Assembly (NCBI RefSeq): GCF_003259845.1
Contig: NZ_QLMJ01000002.1
Location: 62,001 to 126,000, forward strand
Reading direction: 5' to 3'
DNA length: 64,000 nt
From: Actinoplanes lutulentus
Lineage (GTDB): Bacteria > Actinomycetota > Actinomycetes > Mycobacteriales > Micromonosporaceae
How positions within the stretch are numbered: position 1 is the stretch's first letter; each line of letters begins with the position of its first letter. Shown here piece after piece: positions 42,336 through 50,956 of this stretch. A program made the translations under genes and the position numbers. The notes under the pieces are model-generated. The model saw only the letters and a program-made list of their open reading frames with translations. It had not been told where the DNA came from and did not search any database.

Positions 42336-44567
42336 CTACTTCCAGGTGTCGTTCAGGGTGTAGCTCGTCGCGGTTCCGGTGGTGTAGGAGCGGTTGGTGC
42401 CGGACTCCCAGGTGACGGTGCCGGCGGCGTCCTTCTTGATGTACTTGTACTGGAAGGTGGTGCTCTGCGGGATCGCCGCGACCCTGCTCCAGGTCGGGTA
42501 CGACGCCGAGGACAGCGGGATGGCGTTGGCCGTGTTCCAGGCGCCCAGGGCGTCGATCGAGCCCAGGACGTAGACGTTCTGGCCGGTGCTGGTCGTCGCC
42601 GTCTCGTTGAAGGTGACCGCGGCGGCGCTCGCGGTCGCCACGTTCCAGCTGTTGGTGTACGTGACCGCGGTCGTGCCGGTCGTCACCGCGCGGTTGGCGG
42701 TGCTCTCCCAGGTGACCGTGCCGGCGGCGTCCTTCTTGATGTACTTGTACTCGAAGGACGAGCCGGACGGGACCGTGACCGTCGAGGTCCAGATCGGGTA
42801 ACCGGTGGCCGACAGCTTCACCGCGTTCGCGGTGTTCCAGCTGCCGAGCGCGGCGTTCGAGCCCACCACGTAGACGTCGGTGCCGGTGGTCGTGGTGGCG
42901 TAGACGTTGAACGTAGCGGCGACCGTACCCGCGCTGTTGGAAGCGCTCGGGGAGACGCTGGCGCTCGGTGAGGTGCTCGCGCTCGGCGAGACCGATGCCG
43001 ATGCCGAAGGCGAGGCCGAGGCGGAGGTGGACGAGGCCGACGGAGTCGGCGAGGACGTGGAGCCGGACTTGGCGTTGACGTCGATCGCGACCGCGCCGTT
43101 GGCCGGGATGGTGACCGAGGCGGTGCCGCCGGAAACGGTGATCGAGGTGCCGGCGCAGGTGCCGCCGCTCGTCACGCCGCCGGTGATCCGGTCACAGTAG
43201 GTGCCGTTCGCAAGGCCGGTCGTGTAGGTCGCGGTCGAGGCGCTGCCCGACCGGTTCACGCCGAACCAGCCGAGGCTGCCGCGACTGAAACCGATCACAT
43301 TGCTGGCGGTGTTGGTCCAGTTCGAGACGCTCGTCGCGGACTTGGTGGCGTTGCGCCAGCCGACCATGCCCTTGATACCGGTGGTCTGGGTGAGGCACTG
43401 CCAGGCGCTGTTCGAGCAGTTGGTGTCGGTGACGAAACCGCTGGAGTTCGACGGCGGGGACGCGCCGGTCGCCGACGTGGAGAAGGCGAAACCGTCGTAG
43501 ACGAACGGCTGGCCGTACGGGTAGGCGAGTAGGAAATAGTTCGCCAGGGTGTAGGTCGTGCCGTCCTGGTAGCGCAGGGTCGAACCGTCCCGCTCCAGGT
43601 CATGGTTGGTGACCATGGCGGCGGTCAGGTCGCTCGACGCGTCCAGGCTCCACGAACCGATGCCGGACAGGTTGTTCAGCGTCCCGTTGGCGAACTGGCT
43701 CTTCAGCCCGTAGGCGTAGGAGAAGCCGAGCACGTCGCCGTTGCCGGTGAAGGACGACGGCGCCACCCCGCCGGGGAAGATCTCCTGGGCGATGTACGGG
43801 GCCTTGCCCTCGGCCACGGTCGGGTTCAGCAGGGCGCGGATCGCGCTGAAGTCGTCGACCGAGACGTGCTTGGCGGCGTCCACCCGGAAACCGTCCACGC
43901 CGAAACCGATCAGTTTGTTCAGGTAGCCGGCGATCTTCGTGCGTACGCTCGTGTCCTGGGTCTTGAGGTCCGAGAGCGAGAGAAGCTCGCAGTTCTGGAT
44001 CTCGTTGATGTCGTTCCAGTTGTCGATGACGCCGTCTTCGTCGTTGCAGTAACCGTCGCCAGGGTGGTGGAAGTCGCTGTACGCGTACGGCACCGACGGG
44101 TAGCTGTAACCGGTCGGGGTGAAGGTCGAGCCGCCGTACGTCGTGGTCTGCGTGTTGTTCGCACCGGCCATGTGGTTGATCACGGCGTCGACGTATACGC
44201 GTACGCCGGCGTTGTGGCAGGCCGTGGTCATCGCGGTGAAGGCTGCCTGGTTGCCGAGGCGGCCCGCGACGTCGTAGGACGTCGGCTGGTAGACCTCCCA
44301 CCACGGGTGCGCGCCGTCGCTGGAGGTGGAGAGGCTGACCGAGTCCTGTGGGGGCGCCACCTGGACCGCGCCGAAACCGGCCGGGCCGAGGTGGTTGGTG
44401 CAGGCCGCCGCGACGGAGTTGAAGTTCCACTCCCAGAGGTTCGCGGTGACGTCGCTGTCGTTGAGGGACACGGCGGCGGAGGCCGTGGTCGGCAGCGAGA
44501 CGGCGGTCAGAATGCCGGCGGCTGCGGTGAGCGTGGCGAGGGATCCGACGATGAGCTTGCTTCTCAT
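42336..44567 (-). CDS. Secreted alpha-amylase with two C-terminal starch-binding domains
   Basis: A 743-residue exported enzyme; ATG 44567 follows GAAGGCG. Signal peptide to about residue 31. Catalytic GH13 barrel: DAVINHMA (region I), GFRVDAAKHV (nucleophile Asp), QEIFPGG (acid Glu) and TNHDLE (transition-state Asp). A Ser/Pro/Ala linker (SPSAS repeats) follows, then two CBM20 domains that share near-identical cores (YKYIKKDAAGTVTWES in both). It hydrolyses starch outside the cell. The second CBM20 differs from the first at NVYVLGSIDALGAWN. The promoter shares an element with the CBM20 protease. Confidence 0.92.
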   Translation of the reverse strand: MRSKLIVGSLATLTAAAGILTAVSLPTTASAAVSLNDSDVTANLWEWNFNSVAAACTNHLGPAGFGAVQVAPPQDSVSLSTSSDGAHPWWEVYQPTSYDVAGRLGNQAAFTAMTTACHNAGVRVYVDAVINHMAGANNTQTTTYGGSTFTPTGYSYPSVPYAYSDFHHPGDGYCNDEDGVIDNWNDINEIQNCELLSLSDLKTQDTSVRTKIAGYLNKLIGFGVDGFRVDAAKHVSVDDFSAIRALLNPTVAEGKAPYIAQEIFPGGVAPSSFTGNGDVLGFSYAYGLKSQFANGTLNNLSGIGSWSLDASSDLTAAMVTNHDLERDGSTLRYQDGTTYTLANYFLLAYPYGQPFVYDGFAFSTSATGASPPSNSSGFVTDTNCSNSAWQCLTQTTGIKGMVGWRNATKSATSVSNWTNTASNVIGFSRGSLGWFGVNRSGSASTATYTTGLANGTYCDRITGGVTSGGTCAGTSITVSGGTASVTIPANGAVAIDVNAKSGSTSSPTPSASSTSASASPSASASVSPSASTSPSASVSPSASNSAGTVAATFNVYATTTTGTDVYVVGSNAALGSWNTANAVKLSATGYPIWTSTVTVPSGSSFEYKYIKKDAAGTVTWESTANRAVTTGTTAVTYTNSWNVATASAAAVTFNETATTSTGQNVYVLGSIDALGAWNTANAIPLSSASYPTWSRVAAIPQSTTFQYKYIKKDAAGTVTWESGTNRSYTTGTATSYTLNDTWK

Positions 44568-44605
44568 GGTGGCGCCTTCTACTGGGGCCTTATAACCGGG
44601 GGATC

Positions 44606-44648
44606 GCAAGTTCTTTCATGGCACTGGTCGGTGGTGAAAGTTCTTGCA
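44606..44648 (-). promoter_or_regulatory. Candidate starch-regulon operator pair of the amylase
   Basis: TGAAAGTTCTTGCA (44635-44648) and GCAAGTTCTTTCA (44606-44618) form an inverted pair with 2 mismatches about 29 bases centre to centre. The first is identical over 14 bases to the site upstream of the protease. A minus-strand -10 (TTATAA, 44590-44595) lies next to the second site. Confidence 0.55.
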
Positions 44649-44705
44649 GGTTGTTTCAGCAAGTTACCAAGCTGTGTCGCGCTGGTAAAGAGTCCTCTGC
44701 GGACA

Positions 44706-44741
44706 GAAAAGTGCCCCGGCGGAAGATCCGCCGGGGCACTT
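44706..44741 (-). terminator. Rho-independent terminator of the CDP-alcohol phosphatidyltransferase gene
   Basis: A perfect 14-bp stem (44709-44722 with 44728-44741), 5-nt loop, followed on the minus strand by a TTTT tract. Eighteen bases beyond the stop at 44759. Confidence 0.85.
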
Positions 44742-44758
44742 CGTCGATCTTTTTCGTG

Positions 44759-45661
44759 TCAGACGAGGGCTGGTGCCTGGTCTGTCGTGGCCTTGGCCTG
44801 GAGCTTCTTCAGCCGCCGGTTGAACGTCTTCGTGGTGGTCCACAGTTTGAAGACGAGCAGCGCCTCGAACGCGAGCAGCAGCGCCGACGAGGCGATGGTG
44901 GTCGCCACGATCTGCCCGATCACCGGGCCGACGATGAATACGAACATCATGAACTCGATGCCGCTGAACACGTGCGCCCGGATCCGCTGGCGCAGCAGCA
45001 GGTTGCGAATCCGTACGAAGAGGCTGAACTTGGTACGGAAGTCGCCGTGCACGTCGACCGCCGACTGGGTGGGGTCGGCGTCCGGGTAGGCCGGTGTCTC
45101 CTCGTCGGTCTCCTCGACGAACTCCGGCTTCTTCGTGCCGGCCGCCTGGGCCGCTTCCAGCAGGCGATCCTTCATCGAGAGCTTGACGCGGCTCATCTGA
45201 AGGGCGTTCAGGTACCGGAACATGTCCATGAAGATGACCAGCGTCGCCAGCAGCGGGTAGATCACTTCTTCGGTACGCAGGTACTGCCCGCCGAAGAGGC
45301 CGATCGCGCAGGCCAGCACCCGGAGCCGGTCGAAGACGTAGTCGAGCCACGTCCCGAAGAGCGAACCGGTGCCGTTCAGCCGGGCGATCTTGCCGTCCAT
45401 GCAGTCCAGCACGAAGCTCAGGTGGTACAGAACCGCACCGGCCACCAGCCACGTGTAGTCCTGCTGCCAGAAGCAGTACGCCGAACCGAGGCCGACGAAG
45501 AACGCGCCGATCGTCAGCCGGTTCGGGGTGACCCAGCGCCATGGCGCCACGAGCCAGACCAGCCGGGACGCGAGTGGGTCAACCAGCCAGACAGTCCACC
45601 AGGCATCCCTGCGTTTGTAAGTGCGCTCGCGTATCACCGCAAGCGTTGGTCGTTGTGCCAT
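44759..45661 (-). CDS. CDP-alcohol phosphatidyltransferase family protein
   Basis: A 300-residue membrane enzyme. ATG 45661 has GGAG upstream. The catalytic motif D-x2-D-G-x2-A-R-x8-G-x3-D-x3-D is complete in LDCMDGKIAR and GTWLDYVFDR. About six membrane helices are split by a long cytoplasmic acidic loop (EETDEETPAYPDADPTQ). It moves a phospho-alcohol or phosphatidyl group from a CDP-linked donor to an alcohol, as in phospholipid or inositol-phosphate lipid synthesis; the actual acceptor is not evident. Confidence 0.85.
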   Translation of the reverse strand: MAQRPTLAVIRERTYKRRDAWWTVWLVDPLASRLVWLVAPWRWVTPNRLTIGAFFVGLGSAYCFWQQDYTWLVAGAVLYHLSFVLDCMDGKIARLNGTGSLFGTWLDYVFDRLRVLACAIGLFGGQYLRTEEVIYPLLATLVIFMDMFRYLNALQMSRVKLSMKDRLLEAAQAAGTKKPEFVEETDEETPAYPDADPTQSAVDVHGDFRTKFSLFVRIRNLLLRQRIRAHVFSGIEFMMFVFIVGPVIGQIVATTIASSALLLAFEALLVFKLWTTTKTFNRRLKKLQAKATTDQAPALV

Positions 45662-45942
45662 GCCGTGTCTCCACCGAAGGTCCGCAGGGATGTGAACAGG
45701 CGGAGGCGGCAGTCTGGACACTAATCAAGCGATGCATTGACATATCGAGACCCCCGCACTCGGGAGACATGATCTATGAGATCGCTGTGGGTATCCAGTC
45801 CGGGATCGGACAATCGGCGGCGCGGTGGCCGAGTGGTGCAGGTGAGAGGCATTAATCCCGATTTCACATAACTGCGGAGTGTTTTCGTCCCGGATACAGT
45901 GAGTCATCAGCGTGGACATGTCGGGCGTTGAAGATCCCTGTC

Positions 45943-46722
45943 ATGAAGCCGTTCGACCGATTCCGGGTGTCCCACTGGGCCACCGAACTGATCGAGGTGG
46001 CCGCGGTTTTCTTCGCGGTCGGCACGGTGCACCTGTTCGTCACGCTGGTCGGCGAACACGCTCACGGCGAGATGATGCTGATGGCGAGCGCTGCCATCCT
46101 TCTCGCCGGCGCCCTGCTGCGCCGCCGCTGGCGTGCTGGACATCGGCGCCCCCAGTCGGTGCCGCAGCGACATGCGTCCCTGCACGATCTGCTCGCGATC
46201 CCGGCGAAGGACCGCGAGCTCATGCGGTTGCGCACCACCCTGCCGGACCGGCCCGGAACACTCGCCGGGCTGAGCGGCAGGCTCGCCGCCCGGGGCATCA
46301 ACATCCTCGCCGTGCAGATCCACCCGGGCGAACGGGGTGCGGTCGACGAACTGCTGGTCGCGGTGCCCCGTGAGATCAGCGCCCCGGAGGTCGTCGCGAC
46401 GGTGGCGGCGGGCGGCGGCGAGGAGACCGAGGTCAGCCGGGCAGATGTGCACGATCTGGTGGATCCGGCGACTCGGGCACTGAGCATCGCCGGCGAGGTC
46501 GCGGCGGGGCACGTCACTGCCGGTGAGGCTGTCCGGCGTCTGCTCGGCGCTGAGCTGGCGGTGGATGCGGGATATGCGGATTCGCACGCGGCCGCGTTGC
46601 GGGGGCCGGAAGGGGTGCCGCTTTATCTGGTGCGGTCGTCACCGGTGCTCACTCCCACGGAGATCTCTCGGGCGCAGGCCCTGGTGGATTTGTGCTCCCA
46701 CATGGCGGCAGCGCGTCGCTGA
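45943..46722 (+). CDS. ACT-domain protein with N-terminal membrane helices
   Basis: A 259-residue protein. ATG 45943 or TTG 45928 are possible. Two hydrophobic helices (LIEVAAVFFAVGTVHLFVTL and MMLMASAAILLAGALL) precede a cytoplasmic ACT domain (RLRTTLPDRPGTLAGLSGRLAARGINILAVQI), which usually binds amino acids. The last about 60 residues resemble a loose GNAT fragment. Its role may be sensing of an amino acid at the membrane. The stop lies in the first unit of a 34-bp tandem repeat. Confidence 0.6.
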   Translation: MKPFDRFRVSHWATELIEVAAVFFAVGTVHLFVTLVGEHAHGEMMLMASAAILLAGALLRRRWRAGHRRPQSVPQRHASLHDLLAIPAKDRELMRLRTTLPDRPGTLAGLSGRLAARGINILAVQIHPGERGAVDELLVAVPREISAPEVVATVAAGGGEETEVSRADVHDLVDPATRALSIAGEVAAGHVTAGEAVRRLLGAELAVDAGYADSHAAALRGPEGVPLYLVRSSPVLTPTEISRAQALVDLCSHMAAARR

Positions 46723-46803
46723 GGTGGTAAGCCGCATGGCGGCAGCGTTTTTGCTGAGGTGGTGGGCCGCATGGCGACAGTGCGTCGCTGGCGTGGTGGG
46801 CCG
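46701..46803. repeat. Three 34-35-bp tandem units spanning a stop codon
   Basis: Units at 46701-46734, 46735-46769 and 46770-46803 begin CATGGCG and end GCCG. The ACT-gene TGA falls in unit 1. Copy 2 has a GTTTTT slip relative to copies 1 and 3 (GCGCGTC/GTGCGTC), which suggests replication slippage. Confidence 0.8.
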
Positions 46804-46860
46804 CTGACGTGGTGGTGGCTCGCTCGTTGAGTCGGTGGTGGCTTGCCGCTGAGGTGCTCC

Positions 46861-47634
46861 TTATGCGTCGCGGTGGTGGAAGGCCGCCGCCGCGACGCTG
46901 AGGGCTGTCAGCGTCCAGACGGCTGCGGCGAGGCTTGGTTGTGGGGCTTCGGGCAGCCAGGTCTCGATGGCGGGTAGGCGGGCCCGAGCCAGCGGCGCGA
47001 CCAGCAGATATGCCGTGAGGGCCACGCCTGCCGCGCCCACGTCGTTGCGCAGCAGCATGCCGGCGCCGGAGGCTGCCAGCGTCGCCAGAATCAGGTAGCC
47101 GGCGTTGTGGGCTGCGCCGTCAACGGCGAGGTGGAATGCCCCGGCCCCGGCCCCGGCCCCGATCCCGGCCTGGGCCTCGATCCCGGCCCCGGCCTGGGCT
47201 CCGGCCTGGGCTCCGGCTTGGGCTCCGGCCTGGGCTCCGGGGCCGGAGCCGGTCGGCTCGGCGGCGGTGAGCGTGACCAGGAGGGCTAGCGGTGTGGTCA
47301 CCAGGGTCAGGGCCAGCGCTTTCGTGGCGGCGAGCGGCAGGCGGCGTGGCATGGCGAGCAGGGTGCTGTTGATCTGACTGCCACGGTCGTGCTCGTGGGA
47401 GGCCGCCAGCACGCCGAAGATCAGGAAGCCGGCCTGTGTGTGCACCAGGATCGAGCCGGGGAGGTCGACGAGCCTGAGCAGGAGCGTCACCGCCCAGGTC
47501 AGCAGGAAAGTCGTCCGCAGCGACGGCAGCGTCAGCAACTTGTTGATCTCTGCCAGCAGCATGCGCCCGGCGGCGGATAGGCGATTCGTCGCTGTCATGC
47601 GCGTCGGGGTCGGCAGGGGTCTGGTGGCTGTCAT
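46861..47634 (-). CDS. ABC transporter permease (second)
   Basis: A 257-residue ABC-2-type permease with six helices. ATG 47634 overlaps the stop of the first permease (ATGA). Residues in the middle include an Ala/Gly/Gln repeat, GAQA units encoded by 12-bp repeats at 47191-47238, in an external loop between two helices. The C-terminal HHRDA matches the FHRRDA end of the other permease, indicating paralogy. It forms part of the exporter with 47631-48383 and the ATPase 48409-49104. Confidence 0.75.
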   Translation of the reverse strand: MTATRPLPTPTRMTATNRLSAAGRMLLAEINKLLTLPSLRTTFLLTWAVTLLLRLVDLPGSILVHTQAGFLIFGVLAASHEHDRGSQINSTLLAMPRRLPLAATKALALTLVTTPLALLVTLTAAEPTGSGPGAQAGAQAGAQAGAQAGAGIEAQAGIGAGAGAGAFHLAVDGAAHNAGYLILATLAASGAGMLLRNDVGAAGVALTAYLLVAPLARARLPAIETWLPEAPQPSLAAAVWTLTALSVAAAAFHHRDA

Positions 47635-48383
47635 GCGTCGCGCCGGTGGAAAGTGAGCGTGGCGACGGCGATCAGAGCGGCCACCCAGGCGGTCATCACC
47701 AGGCCGGCGGTCACCGGAGGGATCTCCACCGGGACGTCCATGCCGCGCAAGAACATGTGGGCGCCGACGATGTCGGGCAGGTAGGCCGCCCACGGGGTCA
47801 CCTTGGTCAGCAGGTAGGACAGTGACACCACAGTGCTGTTCACGATCAGCACCGCCAGGGTGATCATCCCGTTGCGGGCCAGCAGGGTGATCGACCAGGC
47901 CAGAAGGCCCAGCAGGGTCCAGTAGAGGACTGCCGCCAGCACCCGGCCTGGCTGTGGCGGCGGGACGAGGGCACCGTGCATCCGCTCGGTCAGCGCCAGC
48001 GTCGCGACCGCCGTGACCAGGCCCTGGGCCGCGACCACCAGGCTGAGGGCGATGGCCTTGGCGGCGAGCAGACGGGTACGTCGTGGTGCGGCCAGCAGGG
48101 TCGCGGTGAGCTGCCTCGCGCCGGGAGTGTCGTCGCCGGTCGGGGTGAACTCGCTGCTGACCGCCACGACACCGAGGATCATCGCGCCGAGCAGGCCGAT
48201 GCCCAGATCCTGGAAGCCCAGGTCGGACGGGTCGCGGATCAGGCCGTCGGCGACCGCGCGGCGGGCCGCCGGAGCGTTCAGCACGGCGAGCGCCGGCGCC
48301 GCGACCAAACCGACCACAAGGCCGATCCAGGCGGTCGGCAGCCCGAGGAGTTTGCGCAGCTCGGCGTGGACGAGGCTCACCAT
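47631..48383 (-). CDS. ABC transporter permease (first)
   Basis: A 250-residue ABC-2-type permease with about six helices, starting MVSLVHAELRKLLGLPTAW, the usual amphipathic N-terminus of this group. FTPTGDDTPGARQLTATLLAAPRRTRLLAAKAI is the conserved coupling region, with the relative segment in the other permease (HEHDRGSQINSTLLAMPRRLPLAATKAL). It pairs with the adjacent ATPase. Confidence 0.75.
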   Translation of the reverse strand: MVSLVHAELRKLLGLPTAWIGLVVGLVAAPALAVLNAPAARRAVADGLIRDPSDLGFQDLGIGLLGAMILGVVAVSSEFTPTGDDTPGARQLTATLLAAPRRTRLLAAKAIALSLVVAAQGLVTAVATLALTERMHGALVPPPQPGRVLAAVLYWTLLGLLAWSITLLARNGMITLAVLIVNSTVVSLSYLLTKVTPWAAYLPDIVGAHMFLRGMDVPVEIPPVTAGLVMTAWVAALIAVATLTFHRRDA

Positions 48384-48408
48384 GTGAAGCCTCCGCCGCA
48401 GATGGGTT

Positions 48409-49104
48409 TCACCATGTGGTGCCTCCCGCGGTGAGGGCGAGGAACGCGTCCTCCAAGGTCGGGTGCCCCGCGGTGACCTCGCCGACAGTGCCGCTTGCGA
48501 CGACGCGGCCACGATCGATGATCACCACGTCGTCGGCGACGCCGGCCAGCTCGCCCATCAGGTGGCTGGAGAGCAGGACGGTGCGGCCCTCGCCGGCGCT
48601 CGACCGCAGGAACTCCCGCATCCAGCGGATGCCGGAGGGGTCGAGACCGTTCACCGGCTCGTCCAGGATCAGCACCGGAGGGTCGCCGAGCAGCGCTGCA
48701 GCCAGGCCGAGCCGCCGGCTCATCCCGAGCGAGAACCGGCCGGCCCGCTTGCCCGCCTCGGCAGACAGGCCCACCAGGTCGAGCACCTCGTCGACCCGGG
48801 ATCGTGGCAGGCCGTTGCTCGCGGCCATCCAGCGCAGGTGGGCGCGCGCGGATCGGGCGCGGTGCGCGCCGCTGCCGTCGAGCAATGCCCCGACGACGGT
48901 CAGCGGGCGCGGCCAGTCGGCATATCTCCGCCCGGCGACCAGGGCGGTGCCGTCGCGTGCTCTGTCCAGCCCGAGCAGGACGCGCAGGGTGGAGGTCTTG
49001 CCGGCGCCGTTCGGCCCGAGGAAACCGGTGACCCGGCCGGGCCTTGCCTCGAAGGAGACGTCGTGCAGCCGGCCTGGGCGGCTCAGGTGGTCGATGGCGA
49101 TCAT
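48409..49104 (-). CDS. ABC transporter ATP-binding protein
   Basis: A 231-residue ATPase. Walker A GPNGAGKT, signature FSLGMSRRLGLAAALLG (a variant of LSGGQ, reading SLGMS), Walker B VLILDEPVNGLDP and switch His in LLSSHLM are visible. It energises the two permeases. ATG 49104 was chosen since MIAIDHLSR begins the fold. The two-component genes lie divergently, 98 bases away. Confidence 0.85.
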   Translation of the reverse strand: MIAIDHLSRPGRLHDVSFEARPGRVTGFLGPNGAGKTSTLRVLLGLDRARDGTALVAGRRYADWPRPLTVVGALLDGSGAHRARSARAHLRWMAASNGLPRSRVDEVLDLVGLSAEAGKRAGRFSLGMSRRLGLAAALLGDPPVLILDEPVNGLDPSGIRWMREFLRSSAGEGRTVLLSSHLMGELAGVADDVVIIDRGRVVASGTVGEVTAGHPTLEDAFLALTAGGTTW

Positions 49105-49202
49105 TGCCCTAGTCAAGCCGGGTCGGCGACCGGGCACATCGGACCAGGATCCCGGTTTTCGCGGCCGTCTCAGACCAGGGTCTGAGAGCTACAGTCGGCT
49201 GG

Positions 49203-50045
49203 GTGTTCGCCCAACCTCGCCCGGCCTGGCGGTCCGGGGCCGTGCCGGTCATCGGCGCCGTCGCCACGGCGCTGATCCTCGCGCTGTGCACAGTCGGCAC
49301 CTCCGGCCCGGTCACCATCGTGATCCCGTCGCTCATCGGCGGCATCGCGGTCGCCGCCCTGCTCTGGGGCGTGCGGCGGCGCCGCGCCGACCGGGCGGCC
49401 TACGAGCGGCGGCTCACCGAGTGGGCGGCGTCCGAGGCGGTTCTGGCCGAGCGTCTGCGGATCGCCCGTGACCTGCACGATCTCGTCTCGCACGGGCTCG
49501 GCCTGATCACCGTGCGGGCGGCGGCAACCCGCCACGTGCCGAAATCGCCGGAGATCCACGAGGCGCTCACCGACATCGAGGAGGCGAGCCGGCACGCGAC
49601 AGCCGAGCTGCGCCGCATGCTGACGGTTCTGCGGGAGCCGTCGCAGGCCGGTCCGCGCGCTCCGCTGGAGGATCTCGGCACCCTTCCGGAGATCGTCCAT
49701 GCCGCGCACGCCGCCGGCCTGCGGCCGCGGCTCTCCGCCGAGCCACTCGGTGAGGTCACCCAGGGCGTTCAGGTCGCGGTCTGCCGGACGGTACGCGAGG
49801 CGTTGAGCAACGCCGCCCGCCATGCCGGCCCGACCAGCGTTGACGTCCGGTTGTGCCGGGACGGCCCGTTCGTCGTGGTGATCGTCGCCGACGAGGGCCC
49901 CGCCGCGGGCGGCTGGCACGCGATGCCCGGCGCTGGGCACGGGCTGGCCGGCCTGCGGGAGCGCATCGGCAGCCTGGGCGGCACGCTCACCGCGGAGCCG
50001 GTCGGCGCCGGTTTCCAGCTGACCGCCCGGATCCCCGACTCATGA
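49203..50045 (+). CDS. Two-component sensor histidine kinase (HisKA_3 type)
   Basis: A 280-residue kinase starting at GTG 49203. Two helices (VIGAVATALILALC and TIVIPSLIGGIAVAALLWGV) give a short extracellular loop, so it probably senses membrane state. ERLRIARDLHDLVSHGLGLI is the HisKA_3 phosphoacceptor with His in LHDLV. Catalytic features: REALSNAARHAG (N box) and AGHGLAGLRERI (G2). It is coupled to the response regulator by ATGA. Analogy to LiaS/DesK kinases beside ABC exporters suggests it controls the divergent exporter. Confidence 0.85.
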   Translation: MFAQPRPAWRSGAVPVIGAVATALILALCTVGTSGPVTIVIPSLIGGIAVAALLWGVRRRRADRAAYERRLTEWAASEAVLAERLRIARDLHDLVSHGLGLITVRAAATRHVPKSPEIHEALTDIEEASRHATAELRRMLTVLREPSQAGPRAPLEDLGTLPEIVHAAHAAGLRPRLSAEPLGEVTQGVQVAVCRTVREALSNAARHAGPTSVDVRLCRDGPFVVVIVADEGPAAGGWHAMPGAGHGLAGLRERIGSLGGTLTAEPVGAGFQLTARIPDS

Positions 50046-50956
50046 CCAGCACCGATCCCGGGCTGAGGGCTGGCACAGGAATCGAGCACGAGGCCGAGTC
50101 CAGCGCCGATCCCGGGCTGAGGGCCGGTGCAGAAATCGAGCACGAGGCCGAGGCCGGCGCCGATCCCGGCGTCACGACCGGCTCCGGCCCGGGGCTCGTG
50201 ACCCGCGTTCTACTCGTCGACGATCAGGATCTGTTGCGGCGGAGCCTTGCGGTGATCATCGAGCACGAGCCGGATCTGACCGTTGTCGGTCAGGCCGGGG
50301 ACGGCGTCGAGGCGCTGGTCCAGGCTCGGGCGACCCGGCCGGACGTGGTGCTGATGGACGTGCGGATGCCCCGCCTCGACGGGCTCGAGGCCACCCGGCG
50401 CATCTGTGCCGACCCCGTGCTGAGCGCCTGCCGGGTGCTGGTGCTGAGCATGTTCGAGCTGGATGAGTACGTCTACGAGGCCCTGCGCGCGGGAGCGTCC
50501 GGTTTTCTGCTCAAGGACGCCCGCCCGGAGGAGCTGGCCGACGCGGTGCGCCGGACCCATCGCGGTGAGTCGCTCTTCGCTCCGTCGATTCTCACGCGGC
50601 TGGTGGCGCACTACGTCGCGGCGCCCCGCCCCGAGCGGGGTGCCGGCGCACTGCGCCACCTCACCCGCCGTGAGGTGGACGTGCTCGCGTTGATCGGGTC
50701 AGGTCTGTCGAACGACGAGGTGGCGGATGCCCTGAACATCTCGATCAAGACGGTGAAATCACACATCTCGCACCTGCTGGCCAAGCTGCGAGCCCGCGAC
50801 CGGGCGCAGCTGGTGATCGCCGCCTTCAACGCCGGCCTGGTCCGCCCCCACACCGACCAGGCCGACAAACGCATTGAAGGCCGGCCCGAAAACCGGGCGA
50901 AAGGCCGGGCCGAGAACCAGGCCAGAGGAGGTCAGCACTTCATCCAGGCCACGTGA
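50042..50956 (+). CDS. LuxR/NarL-type response regulator with repeat-bearing N-terminus
   Basis: A 304-residue regulator when started at ATG 50042 (ATGA overlap). Residues 1-52 hold two 18-residue units encoded by a 54-bp tandem repeat; the receiver begins at VTRVLLVDDQD (alternative GTG 50198). The Asp of LMDVRMPRLDG is the phosphorylation site; GFLLKDA is the conserved Lys. LTRREVDVLALIGSGLSNDEVADALNISIKTVKSHISHLLAKL is a LuxR helix-turn-helix. The C-terminus is Arg/Glu/Asn-rich. Its 3' end overlaps the convergent secreted-protein gene by 25 bases. Confidence 0.85.
   Translation: MTSTDPGLRAGTGIEHEAESSADPGLRAGAEIEHEAEAGADPGVTTGSGPGLVTRVLLVDDQDLLRRSLAVIIEHEPDLTVVGQAGDGVEALVQARATRPDVVLMDVRMPRLDGLEATRRICADPVLSACRVLVLSMFELDEYVYEALRAGASGFLLKDARPEELADAVRRTHRGESLFAPSILTRLVAHYVAAPRPERGAGALRHLTRREVDVLALIGSGLSNDEVADALNISIKTVKSHISHLLAKLRARDRAQLVIAAFNAGLVRPHTDQADKRIEGRPENRAKGRAENQARGGQHFIQAT
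50052..50164 (+). repeat. 54-bp in-frame tandem repeat at 5' end of response regulator
   Basis: CCGATCCCGG starts units at 50052, 50106 and, partial, 50160. Period 54 preserves the reading frame. Confidence 0.8.
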
